Made by a program: the position numbers and the translations under genes
Part shown: positions 9,253-18,459 of the stretch, in pieces
Numbering within the stretch: the first letter of the stretch is position 1
How the letters are laid out: each line of letters starts with the position of its first letter
Assembly (NCBI GenBank): GCA_007753915.1
Contig: CP036352.1
Coordinates: 4,217,306-4,281,305 of the forward strand
Reading direction: 5' to 3'
DNA: 64,000 nt
Source: Phycisphaerae bacterium RAS2
GTDB lineage: Bacteria; Planctomycetota; Phycisphaerae; UBA1845; UTPLA1
Notes under the pieces: generated by a model
Database searches by the model: none
The model's input: the letters and a program-made list of their open reading frames with translations, nothing else
Told to the model about the DNA's origin: nothing

Positions 9253-10469
9253 CGCGCCCCCGGCGCGTCGGCCTCGCCGCTCTCCTGGCTCACCCAAGTC
9301 AGGTGATAGTCCTTGTCCTCGATCTCGTGCGCGACTTTTGTCAACTTAAGCTGCTTGTACGTGTCGCACATCACCGCCAGTTCGCTCGTGCGATCGTGCC
9401 CGACGGATTTCTCATACGTCCCCGGGTGCGGGCCGTGCGGGATGCCGCCGGGATGCAGACTGATCGAGCCGCTGTCGATGCCGCGTCGGCTGGTAAAATT
9501 GCCCGCGACATAAAACAGAATCTCGTCCATGTGAACGCTCGCGTGGCCGTAGGGGCATGGGATCGCCTTCGCCCCGTCGCGGTCGAAATAGTCCACCTTG
9601 CGCGGCACGAACGAGCAGATGATGAACTCGTTGCCTGCAAACGTGATGTGAATCGTTGGCGGCAGGTGAATCGTCGATGTCTTCGGCTGATAGTCGCGGA
9701 TGTTGAACGTGAACGGATACACCGCGCCATCCCAGCCGACCACGTCGATCGGAAAATGCTTGAACAGGTGGACCGTCAGAACGTCGTCGCGCTTCACCAC
9801 CATCTTGAACGGCGCGGCCCCGTGGCGTTTCGCGTCATAAGTCAGCAGCGACTCGGGCGCGCGAAAATCCCGCGCGGAGAACGGCGCGTACATCGTGATC
9901 TGCCCGGCGCGGTTGCGATATTCCTTCGGGATGTCGATGTGCCCACGGCCCTCGAACACAAAAAACTCGGGATTCGCGCCGTCCCACTGGATGCGATAGG
10001 GCGTCGAACGCGGGATGTGAATGTAATCCCCCTCGCGGAACGACAGTACGCCGAAAAGCGTCTCAAATCGGCCCGACCCTTTATAGGCAAAATACATCTC
10101 ATCGCCGTCGCCGTTGGAAAACAGCCGCGCGCCGGCCGCCGTCGGCTTCACCATGCTCATGTGCACGTCGCTGTTGAACAGCAGCACGCGCCGGGCGTCC
10201 AGAAAATCGCCGGAGAGCTTCAAGTCCTGCGTGCGAATGTGCCGCCGGTGCAGCGGCTGCTCGGCCAATTGCTCAAACGGGCAGAATCCGGGGATCGCCA
10301 GCTTCTCCACCGCGTTTTCGTCCGTCGGCGGCGTGCGGTAATAAAGTATCGAAAACGGCCCCTCGAACCCCTCGCGCGTGTGGCAGTGCTCCATCAACAG
10401 CTTGCCGTCCTCGTAGAACGTCGTGTGCGGCTTGATCGGCACTTTGCCCATTCGCATGTAATTGATCAT
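9249..10469 (-). CDS. hmgA: Homogentisate 1,2-dioxygenase-like protein
   Basis: A 406-residue cupin enzyme. It resembles the compact bacterial branch of homogentisate dioxygenase, which opens the ring of homogentisate to maleylacetoacetate in tyrosine and phenylalanine breakdown. Visible iron-site candidates are the His and Glu of HASVHMDEILFYV and the His of GGIPHGPHPGTYE. The N-terminal cupin half contains YFAYKGSGRFETLFG and the GDYIHIPRSTPY turn. No other pathway gene (maleylacetoacetate isomerase, fumarylacetoacetase) is adjacent, so the role rests on family resemblance. The stop codons of this gene and the convergent lipoprotein gene share the palindrome CTAG. Confidence 0.8.
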   Translation of the reverse strand: MINYMRMGKVPIKPHTTFYEDGKLLMEHCHTREGFEGPFSILYYRTPPTDENAVEKLAIPGFCPFEQLAEQPLHRRHIRTQDLKLSGDFLDARRVLLFNSDVHMSMVKPTAAGARLFSNGDGDEMYFAYKGSGRFETLFGVLSFREGDYIHIPRSTPYRIQWDGANPEFFVFEGRGHIDIPKEYRNRAGQITMYAPFSARDFRAPESLLTYDAKRHGAAPFKMVVKRDDVLTVHLFKHFPIDVVGWDGAVYPFTFNIRDYQPKTSTIHLPPTIHITFAGNEFIICSFVPRKVDYFDRDGAKAIPCPYGHASVHMDEILFYVAGNFTSRRGIDSGSISLHPGGIPHGPHPGTYEKSVGHDRTSELAVMCDTYKQLKLTKVAHEIEDKDYHLTWVSQESGEADAPGAR

Positions 10470-10516
10470 CGATGCGTCTCCTGAAGCGATGGCGTGACAC
10501 CGATATTATAACCGTC

Positions 10517-11659
10517 ATGATCGAAGGCACACCCGATGATTCCGTCCACGGCGCCAAAGGCGATTCGCCCTCCAATCAGTCCGCGCTCGCGCCCCCCACC
10601 CGTCCCGCTCAATCGCTCGGACGCAGGCTCGCCATGGCAACCGCCTGCCTCGTCGCGTTTCTGATCATCGCCGATGTCGCCCTGCGGTTCATTTCACTCG
10701 GACCGCGCGCGTTCGACCCGCCGCGCTTCGAGCCAAACGGCGTGCCGTTCACGCGCCTGCCCGATGGCCCGTTGATCTATCAGCCAGCAGCCCGATTCTT
10801 CAGTCGATACGATCCCGCGGGCGACGCGCGTGGCTACTTCGGCCCCGATGGCCGCCTTGAATACGAGATCAACTCGCTCGGCCTGCGCGGTCCGCTGCCG
10901 CCGATTGAAAAGGCTGCGAACGTCTATCGCGTCGTCTGCCTCGGCGATTCGTTCACCTTCGGCGAAGGCGTGAAGGTGGCCGACACCTGGCCGCGACAGT
11001 TGGAGCGGTTGCTAACGGCTCGCATGCCCGGGCGACGGGTGGAGGTGATCAACGCCGGCGTTCAGGCGTATGACACGAAGGATGCCGCGGCGCTGTACCT
11101 GCTCAAGCTCGCGGCCTACAAGCCCGACGCGGTAATTCTGGGCTTTTGTCTCAATGACGCGACGGACTCGGCCGAGACGATTCGCCAGAACGAGGCAACA
11201 AGAAAGCGCTTTGAACTGTCGCCGTTGGCTCGCGTGTCGCGCATCGCGGAGATGGTTGAGCGGCGATCGGCGGCCGACCGGTTGCAGCGAGATTTCTTCG
11301 ACACGACGCGCCGCGGGTTTGATTCGCCCAAGTGGCAGCAGTGCCGCGACGTGCTCGCGGGGATGTCGCAGGTGGCGAAGGAAGACGGGTTTCGATTCGC
11401 CGTCGCGATTTTCCCGATCTTCTGGTCGCTGGATGAAAATTATCCCTTCGCCGACATCCACCCGCGCGTCGCCGACGCCTGTCGCACCGCCGGCTGCGAG
11501 TGCATCGATCTGTTGCCGGTTTTCCGCAGCGACTCCTCCGCGCACGGTCGCTCGGCGGAAGCCTACTGGGTCCATCCGACCGATCAGCATCCCAACGAAA
11601 TCGCCTGCCGAATCACGGCGGAGCGGCTGGCGAATGCCCTCGCGCCGGGCCACCCGTAG
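10517..11659 (+). CDS. Membrane-anchored SGNH/GDSL hydrolase
   Basis: A 380-residue protein with one N-terminal transmembrane helix (about residues 38-60) and an SGNH hydrolase domain. Block I is CLGDSFTFGEG with the nucleophile candidate Ser145. Block III is probably GFCLNDATD, where the Asn gives the oxyanion hole. Block V is the Asp and His of HPTDQHPN near the C-terminus. Such proteins are esterases or acyltransferases, often acting on cell-surface polysaccharide. The start at 10517 is the first ATG giving a sensible topology. It is divergent from hmgA across a short spacer that contains TATTAT. Confidence 0.8.
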   Translation: MIEGTPDDSVHGAKGDSPSNQSALAPPTRPAQSLGRRLAMATACLVAFLIIADVALRFISLGPRAFDPPRFEPNGVPFTRLPDGPLIYQPAARFFSRYDPAGDARGYFGPDGRLEYEINSLGLRGPLPPIEKAANVYRVVCLGDSFTFGEGVKVADTWPRQLERLLTARMPGRRVEVINAGVQAYDTKDAAALYLLKLAAYKPDAVILGFCLNDATDSAETIRQNEATRKRFELSPLARVSRIAEMVERRSAADRLQRDFFDTTRRGFDSPKWQQCRDVLAGMSQVAKEDGFRFAVAIFPIFWSLDENYPFADIHPRVADACRTAGCECIDLLPVFRSDSSAHGRSAEAYWVHPTDQHPNEIACRITAERLANALAPGHP

Positions 11660-11718
11660 CCTCGTCGTGTCGCGGCACACCATGCCGGATCGCTCGCCAA
11701 AGACGTCCCATCAGCGAG

Positions 11719-13017
11719 TTAGCCCGGCTGGAGGACCGCGAGCGGCCGGGACGCTCGACCGTTTGTCGGCGTCAGCCTGATGTCAAACTTCTCCTGGAGC
11801 ATTTTGAATACATTTGGCGATATGAACGCGGGCGGATTCGGCCCAAGCGTGATGCCCTTGATCCCCAGCGAGAGAAGCGTCAACAGCACGGCCACCGCCT
11901 TCTGCTCGAACCAACTAATCACCAGCGTGAGCGGCAGGTCGTTGACGCCGCAGTTGAACGCTTTGGCCAGCGCGCCGGCCACCGCGATCGCTCCGTATGC
12001 GTCATTGCATTGACCCATGTCCATCAGCCGCGGAAACCCGAGGTGCGTGCCGTAGTCGTACTCACGGATGCGATACTTTCCGCAACCCAGCGTCAGAATG
12101 AAGGAGTCCGCCGGGGTATTCTGCGCGTAGTCGCTGAAATAATTCCGCCCCGGTTCCGCGCCATCGCATCCGCCGATGACGTAGAAACGGCTGATCTTCC
12201 CGGCCTTCACCGCGTCGACGATTGTCGCAGCGTTGTCCAGCAATACGCTTCGATGAAACCCGACCGTCGTCCTTTTCACGCACGCATCGGGCAGCGGCGC
12301 GCACCGCCGGGCCAGTGCAATGACCGGAGAGAAGTCGCTTCCCTTGAGGCGATGCCCGCCCGGTACGGCGACACAACGAACCGTGAACACCCGCCCCGCA
12401 TAGCTTGGCGGCGGGATGAGAATGCAATTGGTCGTGGCCACGATCGGGCCGGTGAATTGCTCAAACTGACGCCGTTGATCCTGCCACGCCGTGCCATAGT
12501 GGCCGCCCATGTTGGGGTGCTGCGCCAGCTTGGGATACATGTGAGCGGGAAGCATCTCACCGTGCGTGTAGACTTTGACATCGGTGCCTTCCACCTGTCG
12601 AAGCAGATCCCAAAGGTCAACCAGATCGTGCCCCGTGATCAGAATGCCCTGCCCGGCGCGCGTGCCTTCATACACCTCATGAGGCTGGGGCTTGCCGAAG
12701 GCCTCGACATGTCCGTGGTCGAGCATTTCCATGACCCGCAGGTTCACTCGCCCCAATTCCATGGCCATCTCGAATAGGGCGGTCAGGTCGAAGTTGACGT
12801 TCGTCATCGTCGCGAAAAGCGCTTCTTCGATGAACGCGGACACGTCCGGGTCGGTCTTTCCTAGCCGACGAGCGTGGTTGGCATAAGCCGCCATTCCCTT
12901 CAGACCATACAGAATCAACTCCTGAACAGACTGCACGTCCTCGTCTTTGCCGCAGACGCCGACGTGATCAACACAGCCCGTTCTACGAAACGATTGCTCG
13001 CATTGGTTGCAGAACAT
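11719..13017 (-). CDS. hcp: Hybrid cluster protein (hydroxylamine reductase family), short class
   Basis: A 432-residue hybrid cluster protein. The N-terminal cluster motif is C3-x2-C6-x8-C15-x6-C22. All expected hybrid-cluster ligands are seen: H130, E154, C198, C284, C312, C337, E371 and K373. From my memory of the Desulfovibrio protein the matching ligands are H244, E268, C312, C405, C434, C459, E494 and K496, so a block of about 114 residues is missing between the N-terminal cluster and H130. That loss is the hallmark of class III Hcp. Family roles are nitric oxide or hydroxylamine reduction under nitrosative stress. The start at 13017 has an AAAGGGAG ribosome binding site. Confidence 0.9.
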   Translation of the reverse strand: MFCNQCEQSFRRTGCVDHVGVCGKDEDVQSVQELILYGLKGMAAYANHARRLGKTDPDVSAFIEEALFATMTNVNFDLTALFEMAMELGRVNLRVMEMLDHGHVEAFGKPQPHEVYEGTRAGQGILITGHDLVDLWDLLRQVEGTDVKVYTHGEMLPAHMYPKLAQHPNMGGHYGTAWQDQRRQFEQFTGPIVATTNCILIPPPSYAGRVFTVRCVAVPGGHRLKGSDFSPVIALARRCAPLPDACVKRTTVGFHRSVLLDNAATIVDAVKAGKISRFYVIGGCDGAEPGRNYFSDYAQNTPADSFILTLGCGKYRIREYDYGTHLGFPRLMDMGQCNDAYGAIAVAGALAKAFNCGVNDLPLTLVISWFEQKAVAVLLTLLSLGIKGITLGPNPPAFISPNVFKMLQEKFDIRLTPTNGRASRPLAVLQPG

Positions 13018-13214
13018 CGTGAAGTTCTCCCTTTCCAGTCCTTCATGCCGGGTGAGCTCGGGCACACCCGATGAAGCAAGACCGCCATTCGCCAAGCAAA
13101 CGCCGTGCTTGGGCAAACAGGATCATCTGATCCAACCCGGTGAAATGAGCTGCAATCGCTCGCCGAGAATGAACTTAGGGCAGGAAAATCAAATTCACAT
13201 CTCATCACGCTTGA

Positions 13215-13228
13215 GTGTTGAATTACAC
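13215..13228. promoter_or_regulatory. Weak dyad upstream of hcp
   Basis: GTGT and ACAC half-sites flank six bases (TGAATT), in the 278-base spacer between hcp and trpC. It could be part of an operator for the stress-regulated hcp, but four-base arms are weak. It does not match the TTGAT-N4-ATCAA pattern of FNR sites. Otherwise I see no clear element in this spacer. Confidence 0.2.
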
Positions 13229-13295
13229 AACCGAGTGAGGGTTTTCGCGCTGCCGTGACACAGGCTGCATTCTCGATTGCTCGCGTACCCTGCTC

Positions 13296-14093
13296 TCACC
13301 GCCCCATCAACTCGCGCACCTTCGCTCCCGGGTCGCTCGCACGGAGAAACGTCTCACCGATCAGCACCGCGCACGCACCGGCCGCCGCCATGGCCTGCAC
13401 GTCCTCGCGCGATTTCAATCCGCTCTCGGCAACAAACGGCGTGCCTCGGGGCAGCGTCGCGGCGATGCGCTGCGCGATACGCACGTCCGTCCGTTGCGCG
13501 TGAAGATCGCGATTGTTGATCCCCAGCAAGGTCCGCCGCGCCGGCGAGATCACCGGCAACACGGCCGCCGCCTGCGCCGCGGTGTGCGTCTCAATCAGCG
13601 ACGCCATGCCGAGCGACGCCGCCAATGCGCCGAATTCGTCGATCTGCGCCGCTGTCAGAATCTCCGTGATGAGCAGAATCGCATCCGCCCCGGCCGCGCG
13701 CGCCTCGTACACCTGGTACGCATCGATCGTGAAGTCCTTTCGCAGCACGGGCAGCACGCAACCCGACCGTGCCGCCGCCAGATCGGCAAGGCTCCCCTGG
13801 AAGTACGTTCGATCTGTGAGCACGCTCAACGCCGCCGCGCCGGCCGATTCGTACTCGCGCGCGAGATCCGCTGGACGAAAATCTTCCCGCAACAGGCCCG
13901 CCGACGGCGACGCCTTCTTGATCTCCGCGATGAGCCGAATCGCCTCGCCCGCCGTGACGGCCGAGTAGAAATCTCTCGGCGGCGGCGCGACCGCGCAGCG
14001 CGCCCGCAGCGCTTCGAGCGATTCGGCGCGGCGCGCGGCATCGACTTCGCCCCGCTTGGTCTCGACAATGGCTTGCAATATAGTGCCGCTCAT
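13296..14093 (-). CDS. trpC: Indole-3-glycerol phosphate synthase
   Basis: A 265-residue TIM barrel that converts carboxyphenylaminodeoxyribulose phosphate to indole-3-glycerol phosphate in tryptophan synthesis. Hallmarks are IAEIKKASPS (residues 55-64), the catalytic LRKDF, SLIETHT, GINNRDL and the phosphate-binding AESGL and GETF loops. Length matches the family. The ATG at 14093 follows GGGTGAG; a GTG three codons upstream (14102) is an alternative. No other trp gene adjoins it, so the pathway is dispersed, at least here. Confidence 0.95.
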   Translation of the reverse strand: MSGTILQAIVETKRGEVDAARRAESLEALRARCAVAPPPRDFYSAVTAGEAIRLIAEIKKASPSAGLLREDFRPADLAREYESAGAAALSVLTDRTYFQGSLADLAAARSGCVLPVLRKDFTIDAYQVYEARAAGADAILLITEILTAAQIDEFGALAASLGMASLIETHTAAQAAAVLPVISPARRTLLGINNRDLHAQRTDVRIAQRIAATLPRGTPFVAESGLKSREDVQAMAAAGACAVLIGETFLRASDPGAKVRELMGR

Positions 14094-14165
14094 GTCGCTC
14101 ACCCGTGAACGCGTCGCGCCGGGCGACGTCGTTCAACCCGATTCGCCGCGGGAATCATATCCGCC

Positions 14166-15080
14166 ATGCCGCCGCTGCCGCGACTGCTCGAATACGCCGA
14201 TGCTGCGCTGCTCATCGGCTGCTCACTCTTCAGCCTCGGCGTGATCGCGCGCCTCGCAACGAGGCGGCGTGTTCGCGACGCCCTGCGCCTCCCCCCGCCA
14301 TCCGGTCCGATCGGCGCCACCGGCTCGCTCGATGCCTTTGACGTGGCTGCCGCGTTCATCGCCATGTACGTCCTGCCATCGCTTGCAAACTCGCTCCTCG
14401 GGCTTGTCATGCCCGGCGAGGAGTCAGCCGCCGCGACGACAAGCCGGCTGGCGGGAGCACCCGCACTACCGACCCTGCGGGTGGCGCTCGCCGCCATGCT
14501 GGGACAAATGGCGACACTCGTCGTTTTCACTCTCATTGCGGCGCGGCGAATCCCGACCGGCCTGGCCGGCTGGGGCCTTGACTTGCGACGGTTGCCGCGC
14601 GATCTGTGGCGCGGGCTGGTAGGCTTTCTCGGCATCTGGCCATGGTGCTTCGGATTGTTTTACGCCAGCGTCCAATTGATCACGCGGTTCTGGCCGGGCC
14701 ATGTCATCGAGGAACACACAACCATCGCCTTGTTGATGCAACCCGATACGTCGCCGCTGCTGCGCGCGATCGTTTTTTTCAACGCGCTGATCCTGGCGGC
14801 CGCCGTGGAGGAGTGCCTCTTTCGCGGCATGCTTCAGCCGTTGATTGCGCAAGCCACCCAGAGTACATGGACCGGGGTCGTGCTGGCCGGCGTGGTCTTC
14901 GGCGCGTTTCATTTGCCGCTCTATCAGACCTTTGCGCCGCTGGTGCTGCTTGGGGTCGCGATGGGCTATGCCCGTGCCAAGACCGGCTCGCTCCTGCTGG
15001 CGATCTGCCTGCACATGATCTTCAACGCCAAGACGCTCGTCTGGCTGGCGCTTGGCGCAGGGAGCGCGCCCGCTTCCTGA
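14166..15080 (+). CDS. CPBP family intramembrane metalloprotease
   Basis: A 304-residue polytopic membrane protein. The CPBP (Abi) motifs are present: EECLFRG at residues 215-221, the FGAFHLP segment with its His, and HMIFNA near the C-terminus, giving the Glu-Glu, Arg, His and His/Asn residues of the active site. Six to eight hydrophobic helices surround them. Family members include CAAX-processing Rce1 homologues and bacteriocin self-immunity proteins; the substrate here is unknown. It is divergent from trpC and followed 26 bases later by a membrane gene in the same direction. Confidence 0.88.
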   Translation: MPPLPRLLEYADAALLIGCSLFSLGVIARLATRRRVRDALRLPPPSGPIGATGSLDAFDVAAAFIAMYVLPSLANSLLGLVMPGEESAAATTSRLAGAPALPTLRVALAAMLGQMATLVVFTLIAARRIPTGLAGWGLDLRRLPRDLWRGLVGFLGIWPWCFGLFYASVQLITRFWPGHVIEEHTTIALLMQPDTSPLLRAIVFFNALILAAAVEECLFRGMLQPLIAQATQSTWTGVVLAGVVFGAFHLPLYQTFAPLVLLGVAMGYARAKTGSLLLAICLHMIFNAKTLVWLALGAGSAPAS

Positions 15081-15106
15081 CGCGACGCTCGGATTGACGG
15101 TCTACT

Positions 15107-16768
15107 ATGATGCACGCCATGACCGCGAAGCAGCCTCATGCACCGCAACCAGCGAGCCGCCCATGCCGCTTTCCGGGCTGGCTCGAAATGCTCGCCGCTG
15201 CACTCTTCGGCGCGGCAGCCATGTTGTTCATTCAATCGGCGACGCCCTATGTCTCGGGCAACGATTCCTTTTACCACCTCGCCATGGCGCGCATGCTGCC
15301 GCATGAGGGATTCATCAAGACCTTTCCGTGGCTTCACTGGACGCTCTTCCGCGACGAGTTTGTGAGTCATCACCACGGGTTTCACATGCTGCTCTCGCCG
15401 CTGGTGCATTGGTCCGACCGCATCACCGGCGAGGCGTTCTTCGGCGGCAAGGCCGCAGCCCTGCTCGCGATGGGTGCCGCCGCGGGAATGCTTGTGCATA
15501 TTTTGCGGCGGTTGCGCGTGCGTCACCGCTGGTTCTGGGTGTTGGCGCTGGCCTGTCTACCGTGGCATTTCTGGCTGCGGCATTCGTTCATCCGCGCGCC
15601 GCTGGTCGGCCTGCCGCTGATGATGGCCGCCCTGCCGCTGGTATTGCGACGGCGATATAAATTACTCGCCCTCCTCGGGTTCGTGTTTGTTCACGTCTAC
15701 GGCGGCGCGGTCGTGTTCCTGCTCATACCACTCGCCGCGGCGGGGGCCGAGTTTGCCGCGGGTCACCCGTGGCGCACCGTCCTGGCAGCACCCATCGCGT
15801 CGTCGATCGGCATTCTGTTCGGCCTCGTGCTTCATCCGTACTTCCCCGCCAACTTTCGCTTCCTGTACACGCAGTTGTTTGAAACGGGACTGGGCGCGCC
15901 GAGCGAGTCCGGCATCGAGTGGAAGCCGTACAGCGCGATGTTTTTCCTTGGCATGTCGTGGCCGCTGCTAGCCGCCCTGACCCTCTGCTCGGCGGCACGG
16001 ATCGCACGGCGCACACGCATCACGCGCGGCGAGATGATCCTGCTTCTGACCAACCTTGCCTTCTTCGCGTTGACCTGCAAGTCGCGTCGCTTCATCGAAT
16101 ACTGGCCCGTGTTTTGCGTTCTTCATGCGGCCTATCTGTTCGATCGCGCGACGCGCGGGCCAGCACCACTCACCGCTCGACTGGCGAAGTTCGGGCGCGC
16201 GAAGAAACTGGCTTGTTGTGTGTTGATTGCAGCGGGGGCGGTGGTCGGCGGCTATGCGAACCTGCTTCAGGCATTGCGCGAGGCCCGCCCCGGTGCAAAT
16301 GTACACGCCCTGCACCGAGCCATGGAATATCTCAAGAAGAACTCGCCCGCCAACAGCCTCGTTCTCACTGACGACTGGGACATCTTCCCCTACTGCTTCT
16401 ATTACAACCAGCACAATGTCTTTGCCGTCGGCCTCGACCCCGTTTTTACCAGCAGACCCTACCCGGCGCTGTGGGCGCGCTATCGCGCGATCACTCGCGG
16501 CAAGACGCCCACGTCCCTCCCCGCCGATGTCGCCGGAACGGCAAACGCCGGCAGCTCAACCATTGCGGTCGATGACATCGCAACCGAGTTTGGCGCGAAG
16601 TACGTCATGGTTTGCAGCGACCATCCCGCACTGGGCGCGAAGCTCGATGAACGGCCCGACCTCTTCACATGCGTTTACATCCTGCGAAACAACAATTCTC
16701 CAAGAAAGGACGCTGCGGTCCGCATCTATCAAGTCGGCCCGACCGCAACCACCAGTCCTTCCCAATGA
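15107..16768 (+). CDS. Polytopic membrane protein of GT-C glycosyltransferase type
   Basis: A 553-residue protein. About eleven hydrophobic helices cover residues 20-400, and a soluble C-terminal domain covers about 410-553. The first loop carries SGNDSFYHLAMARMLPHEG, which resembles the acidic catalytic loop of GT-C enzymes such as STT3/PglB. The C-terminal half has a TDDWDIFPYCFYYN stretch. I infer a lipid-linked sugar transferase or oligosaccharyl-transferase-like function, without proof. A second protein of similar build is at 52978. The ATG at 15119 is an alternative start. Confidence 0.6.
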   Translation: MMHAMTAKQPHAPQPASRPCRFPGWLEMLAAALFGAAAMLFIQSATPYVSGNDSFYHLAMARMLPHEGFIKTFPWLHWTLFRDEFVSHHHGFHMLLSPLVHWSDRITGEAFFGGKAAALLAMGAAAGMLVHILRRLRVRHRWFWVLALACLPWHFWLRHSFIRAPLVGLPLMMAALPLVLRRRYKLLALLGFVFVHVYGGAVVFLLIPLAAAGAEFAAGHPWRTVLAAPIASSIGILFGLVLHPYFPANFRFLYTQLFETGLGAPSESGIEWKPYSAMFFLGMSWPLLAALTLCSAARIARRTRITRGEMILLLTNLAFFALTCKSRRFIEYWPVFCVLHAAYLFDRATRGPAPLTARLAKFGRAKKLACCVLIAAGAVVGGYANLLQALREARPGANVHALHRAMEYLKKNSPANSLVLTDDWDIFPYCFYYNQHNVFAVGLDPVFTSRPYPALWARYRAITRGKTPTSLPADVAGTANAGSSTIAVDDIATEFGAKYVMVCSDHPALGAKLDERPDLFTCVYILRNNNSPRKDAAVRIYQVGPTATTSPSQ

Positions 16769-16795
16769 AGCCATTTCGGCGCTGCGAACCCCCTT

Positions 16796-16810
16796 TGGCA
16801 CGCAGCTTGC
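16796..16810 (+). promoter_or_regulatory. Sigma-54 (RpoN) promoter, -24/-12
   Basis: TGGCACGCAGCTTGC matches the sigma-54 consensus TGGCACG-N4-TTGC at every conserved position with correct spacing. It lies in the 255-base spacer upstream of the histidine kinase at 17024, in the same direction. Transcription would start near 16821. The second gene of that cluster encodes a sigma-54 activator, which suggests autoregulation. Confidence 0.75.
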
Positions 16811-17023
16811 GTAAGTCTGGGGGTTGAAACGGCGGTGAAGATTGCCTTAATCAGTCCGCGACAAGGACTTACAGCAATCATCCGCTCGAAATTCGAAGGC
16901 GCGCATCGGTTACAATGGGCGGTATCTGTGCGTCCACACACAATTCGCCGTGACTTCAGGCACGATTGCGGCGAGTGCGGTTGTCGGTCACCTCGCTGAC
17001 AACCTCATAGCAGGATTTCGAGC

Positions 17024-18385
17024 ATGCGGCGATTGCATTTGTTCCAGTCGATTCTGCTGCCGGTCGGCTTGGCGGCAGCGGTTGTGGCGCTGTCGCTGGT
17101 TATGCACCGGCGGACCTTCTCCAGCGTGACGCGATTGATGGAGACCGCCGGTCGACTGGAGGAGACGCAGCGGTGGTTTCAGCGCGCCGAGCAATGCGTG
17201 CTGGAACTGATCGCACCGGCCAATGCGGTCTTCGCGGACTGGGATGTTGCGACGCAGCGCGATCGGCTGCGTCTCGCACGGATTCGCCTGGACGAGGCGA
17301 TCGCGCAGGGCCGGTCGTACGGGTTGAACGTGACCCGGCTGACGCGCCTGATGGAAGAAATGGCGGCGCGGGCGGAGGAAGTGTTTGAGAACGTCGCGCG
17401 CATGCACGAGGCCGGCGCGGACAACGGCGCGCGGGCCGAGGCCCTGATCGCGGCGTCGCGAGCGATGGCGCGGGCGGACGAGAAGCAGATGAGCGCGGTG
17501 CGCGAGCTGGGCCTGCTGACGGAGCGCGTGCGAGCCGAGCAGCGCAACATTCTGGAGGAGCACGAAGTGAGCCTGCAAGCGCGTCTGACGATGGAGCGAT
17601 ACGTCGTCACGCTTCTGGTGCTGCTGGCGCTGGGCATGGCGTGGTTCGGCTGGCGGTTGCGCCAGACCGATCTCGCGCTGGCCGAGCAGCGCCGTGCGAC
17701 GGAGGCGGCGCAGCGCGAGCGCCTGGCGGCGATCGGCGAATTGTGTTCGAGCGTGGCGCACGGCATTCGCAATCCGCTGGCCGCGATGCGCAGCTCGACG
17801 CAGTTGACCCTCGACCTCGGCAAACTCGACGACGCATCGCGCGCACGACTGCAGGACGTGTTGACCGAAGGCACGCGACTAGGCGACCGGGTGACCGGCC
17901 TCCTGAAAATGGCCCGCGCCGGCAGCGGGGCGTTTGAAGACGTTTGCCTTCAGGACATCGTCGTCGGCGCCGTCTCGGGGCTGGGCCCGGAGCTGACGCG
18001 GCTGGGGCTGAAACTCGAACGCGACCTGTCGCCGACGCCGATTTCCGTGCGCGGTGACCGGCATCAACTGGAGCAGCTCGTCGTGGAGCTTGTGTCCAAT
18101 GCCATGGAGCATTCGCCGCCGGGCGAGTCGATCCTCATCGCCTGCCGGAGACCCGGGGCGAACGGCCTGGCCGTGCTGACCGTGGACGATGCCGGCCCGG
18201 GCGTGCCCGACGCGGTCCAGTCGCAGGTGTTTCAGTTGTTCTTCACGACGAAGGAGCACGGGACGGGCATCGGATTGGCCACGGTCAAGGGAATCGCACG
18301 CCTTCACAAGGGCGATGTCACGCTGGCGCGTTCGTCGCGCGGCGGAGCGCGATTCGAAGTGACGCTGCCGACCACGAGTACATGA
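17024..18385 (+). CDS. NtrB-type membrane sensor histidine kinase
   Basis: A 453-residue kinase. Transmembrane helices lie at about residues 7-27 and 192-211 and enclose a helical sensor region. The phosphoacceptor is H246 in SSVAHGIRNPLAAM, the NtrB-like HisKA form. The ATPase domain shows the N box (ELVSNAMEHS), G1 (DDAGPGVP), the F box (VFQLFFTTK) and G2 (GTGIGLA). It is followed 74 bases later by an NtrC-type regulator, its likely partner, and preceded by the sigma-54 promoter at 16796. The signal sensed is unknown. Confidence 0.93.
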   Translation: MRRLHLFQSILLPVGLAAAVVALSLVMHRRTFSSVTRLMETAGRLEETQRWFQRAEQCVLELIAPANAVFADWDVATQRDRLRLARIRLDEAIAQGRSYGLNVTRLTRLMEEMAARAEEVFENVARMHEAGADNGARAEALIAASRAMARADEKQMSAVRELGLLTERVRAEQRNILEEHEVSLQARLTMERYVVTLLVLLALGMAWFGWRLRQTDLALAEQRRATEAAQRERLAAIGELCSSVAHGIRNPLAAMRSSTQLTLDLGKLDDASRARLQDVLTEGTRLGDRVTGLLKMARAGSGAFEDVCLQDIVVGAVSGLGPELTRLGLKLERDLSPTPISVRGDRHQLEQLVVELVSNAMEHSPPGESILIACRRPGANGLAVLTVDDAGPGVPDAVQSQVFQLFFTTKEHGTGIGLATVKGIARLHKGDVTLARSSRGGARFEVTLPTTST

Positions 18386-18459
18386 GCAAGGCGAACCATG
18401 CCGGCACTGCAAGGAAGCCGGCACATTGACGAAAGAATGCGAGTCGAAGGAGCAGGATC

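Noticed and set aside
13018-13295. FNR- or HcpR-type operator for hcp
   Set aside because: No TTGAT-N4-ATCAA or comparable strong dyad; only four-base arms are present.
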